From: Inonotus obliquus
Lineage: Eukaryota; Basidiomycota; Agaricomycetes; Hymenochaetales; Hymenochaetaceae
Length of the DNA: 64,000 bases
Assembly: GCA_032164295.1 (NCBI GenBank)
Contig: JAJHTX010000007.1
Span: 310,001 to 374,000, forward strand
Reading direction: 5' to 3'
This document shows, piece by piece, positions 62,408-64,000 of the stretch; the stretch's first letter is position 1; each line of letters starts with the position of its first letter. The notes beneath the pieces were generated by a model, which was not told where the DNA came from, ran no database searches, and worked only from the letters and a program-made list of their open reading frames with translations. A program made the position numbers and the translations under genes.

Positions 62408-64000
62408 CCACAGACCTATGTATTCATTTATAATTACTTATTTTGTTGGCGTTGTTAGCCTTCCTCGAACGTCACCCTTGCAAATGTATGCTTCCAAATG
62501 TTTCTTCAACGTACACCTACCCTGATCTCCCTGTAATCTCTTGATCGAGACTATATATTCATTTTTGTTTCAAGGAAACCCGAGAGACCGTTGGAAAGTC
62601 ACTGGAATGACTCCCCATCGTTGCTCGGTATCTTTATACTCGGTATGAAGGCAGCTCTCTTCAATACCCCTCCGAGCATCGGTTGGTGAGAGCCATCCCG
62701 CTTTGACTTTCTTGTTCTGGATGGAAGTCCTTAGACCTCTTTACGGATGATATATGCAGAAATCTGCAGAGTGGCAAGCAGTCTCCAGGTGTCAGCGCGC
62801 CAAGCAGATTCCCCAGTGTCGAGAGACTATTAGGCCTTCAGAGTAATTAGCTTGAGACCGGAGAGCTAGCAGGCAATCCGAGGAGGGAAAGACGCTGTGG
62901 AGACACGTCGGAATGCCAAGTGCATACGCATTTATCGAGAGCCTTGAGACTTTTTGCTACTGCCGTAGACACCTGGGTGTAGTCTCAAGTCATTCCAACA
63001 ACTCAACCTTGCATGGGCGGACCGAACAACCACTCAAAGCTGATAATGGTGTCTTTCTTGTATCCACAAAACGCATGGACTAACATCTCGCGTCAATGAG
63101 CAATACACGACGCGGAAAGAGGCGTGCGTTCACTGCCGTACCATTGACCTGCAAATAGTACCACTACCAAGGTAAGAGTTGACGCCCCCGCCCCAAATGA
63201 ACCTCGAGAAACGAACTTCGTTCGGGAGAAGGGACGCGCTGCGCTACTTGAACAATTAAAACTCCGATGTTGCCCGGACGAATTTGGCTCGAAGGTGAAG
63301 GTGACAGACTTTGATAACATGGTCTAACTCGTCTTTAGATATCTGAACTTCTGAAGGTTCCCCCCACTCCGTTGTTAGAGTCCCCCAGAAGTACGCCCGC
63401 ATCTCTCCTGGCTGCGTTAATGGACTTCAGTGTTCTGGCATTGAGTTGTCGGTCAAGACACGTATCAATCGGTCATCGGATTGAGTGGTCTTGAAATAGT
63501 CGTACTGATTCTCCAATTTACTATTGAGCTAAGGGTGTATGGGTGTATATCAGCAGGCGAAGTACCTTCATAACGGGAGAACTTGGGTTCAAGTTTCATT
63601 CAACCAGGTCAAACCCCCCTACTTGATTCACATCGGTCCCGGCGAAATATCTGGTTCTCGGTTCTGTTGAGCGCTCCTGTGCATCAAGGCTGTCATGTTT
63701 AGGGTGACCAGCAACATGGCGGAGGTTTCATATCAACTTCCCTCCTTGTCCTCTTCCGTTCAGAGCTAAGCCAAATTACGACATTCCATTGGTCAGTCAG
63801 GAATAAAACACCGAATACAATGCAACAGAATACCGATGAGGACAGAGTAGAACGGAAGTGTTCTGATAAGTTACTTATCCTATCAAGATGTAAAGCGAGT
63901 AACCAAAGGGTATTCAATGCCTTCTAATCATGCCTTAGTCGCCGCGCGAGACCGAGAAGACCTGGCCGGCTTGGTTTCAGTCCCGAGTTCGCCATTGTGG
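62408..64000. other. Terminal intergenic stretch, no gene recognised
   Basis: This is 1.6 kb to the window edge. Frames at 63093-63320 and 63699-63917 (minus) have no motif. No tRNA, repeat or mobile-element feature was recognised. Confidence 0.5.

Noticed and set aside
62408..64000. Possible terminal gene or tRNA at the window edge
   Set aside because: No tRNA arms, splice-consistent exons or motifs could be assembled.

Overview
The window comes from a filamentous basidiomycete, most likely an Agaricomycete. Genes are broken by many short introns (about 45-65 bp, GT...AG). The gene families point the same way: DUF6533 membrane proteins, a NACHT-WD40 STAND protein, a secreted CBM1 protein, an F-box-like protein and fungal P450s. 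No rRNA, tRNA, CRISPR array or bacterial-style operon was seen. Exon joins were made by eye, so gene ends are firmer than inner boundaries.

Region 1 (1-20.7 kb) is a tandem array of five genes for DUF6533-type multi-pass membrane proteins, all on the + strand. Spacers of 1.8-2.4 kb alternate between a short and a long type, so the array looks built from a two-gene block. The spacers carry decayed, mostly minus-strand coding remnants. The second gene has a 1313-bp GGTAC-rich insertion inside an intron, flanked by a 9-bp direct repeat.

Region 2 (20.7-30.2 kb) holds a minus-strand STAND/NLR-like gene (C2-like, helical, NACHT, WD40), an F-box-like gene, an unrecognised minus-strand gene related to the array spacers, and a sixth DUF6533 gene. 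The unrecognised gene and the sixth DUF6533 gene repeat the divergent layout of the array units.

Region 3 (30.8-39.3 kb) has the PP4-type phosphatase catalytic subunit, a head-to-head pair of related unknown genes with a stray 5' fragment of a third copy, a secreted CBM1 protein with a Ser/Thr/Asp-rich tail, and KIN17.

Region 4 (39.6-49.8 kb) holds two proline-rich genes that look like the N- and C-terminal halves of an actin-patch protein of the Bbc1/Mti1 type. An inverted seventh DUF6533 gene lies between them.

Region 5 (50.1-64 kb) has a small conserved coiled protein, a truncated copy and a full copy of a DUR3-type urea transporter, a P450 followed by a decayed tandem P450, and a conserved two-TM PPxY protein. 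The last 1.6 kb has nothing I recognise. The window mixes housekeeping genes (PP4, KIN17, DUR3, Bbc1-like) with a fast-changing accessory island dominated by DUF6533 duplication.
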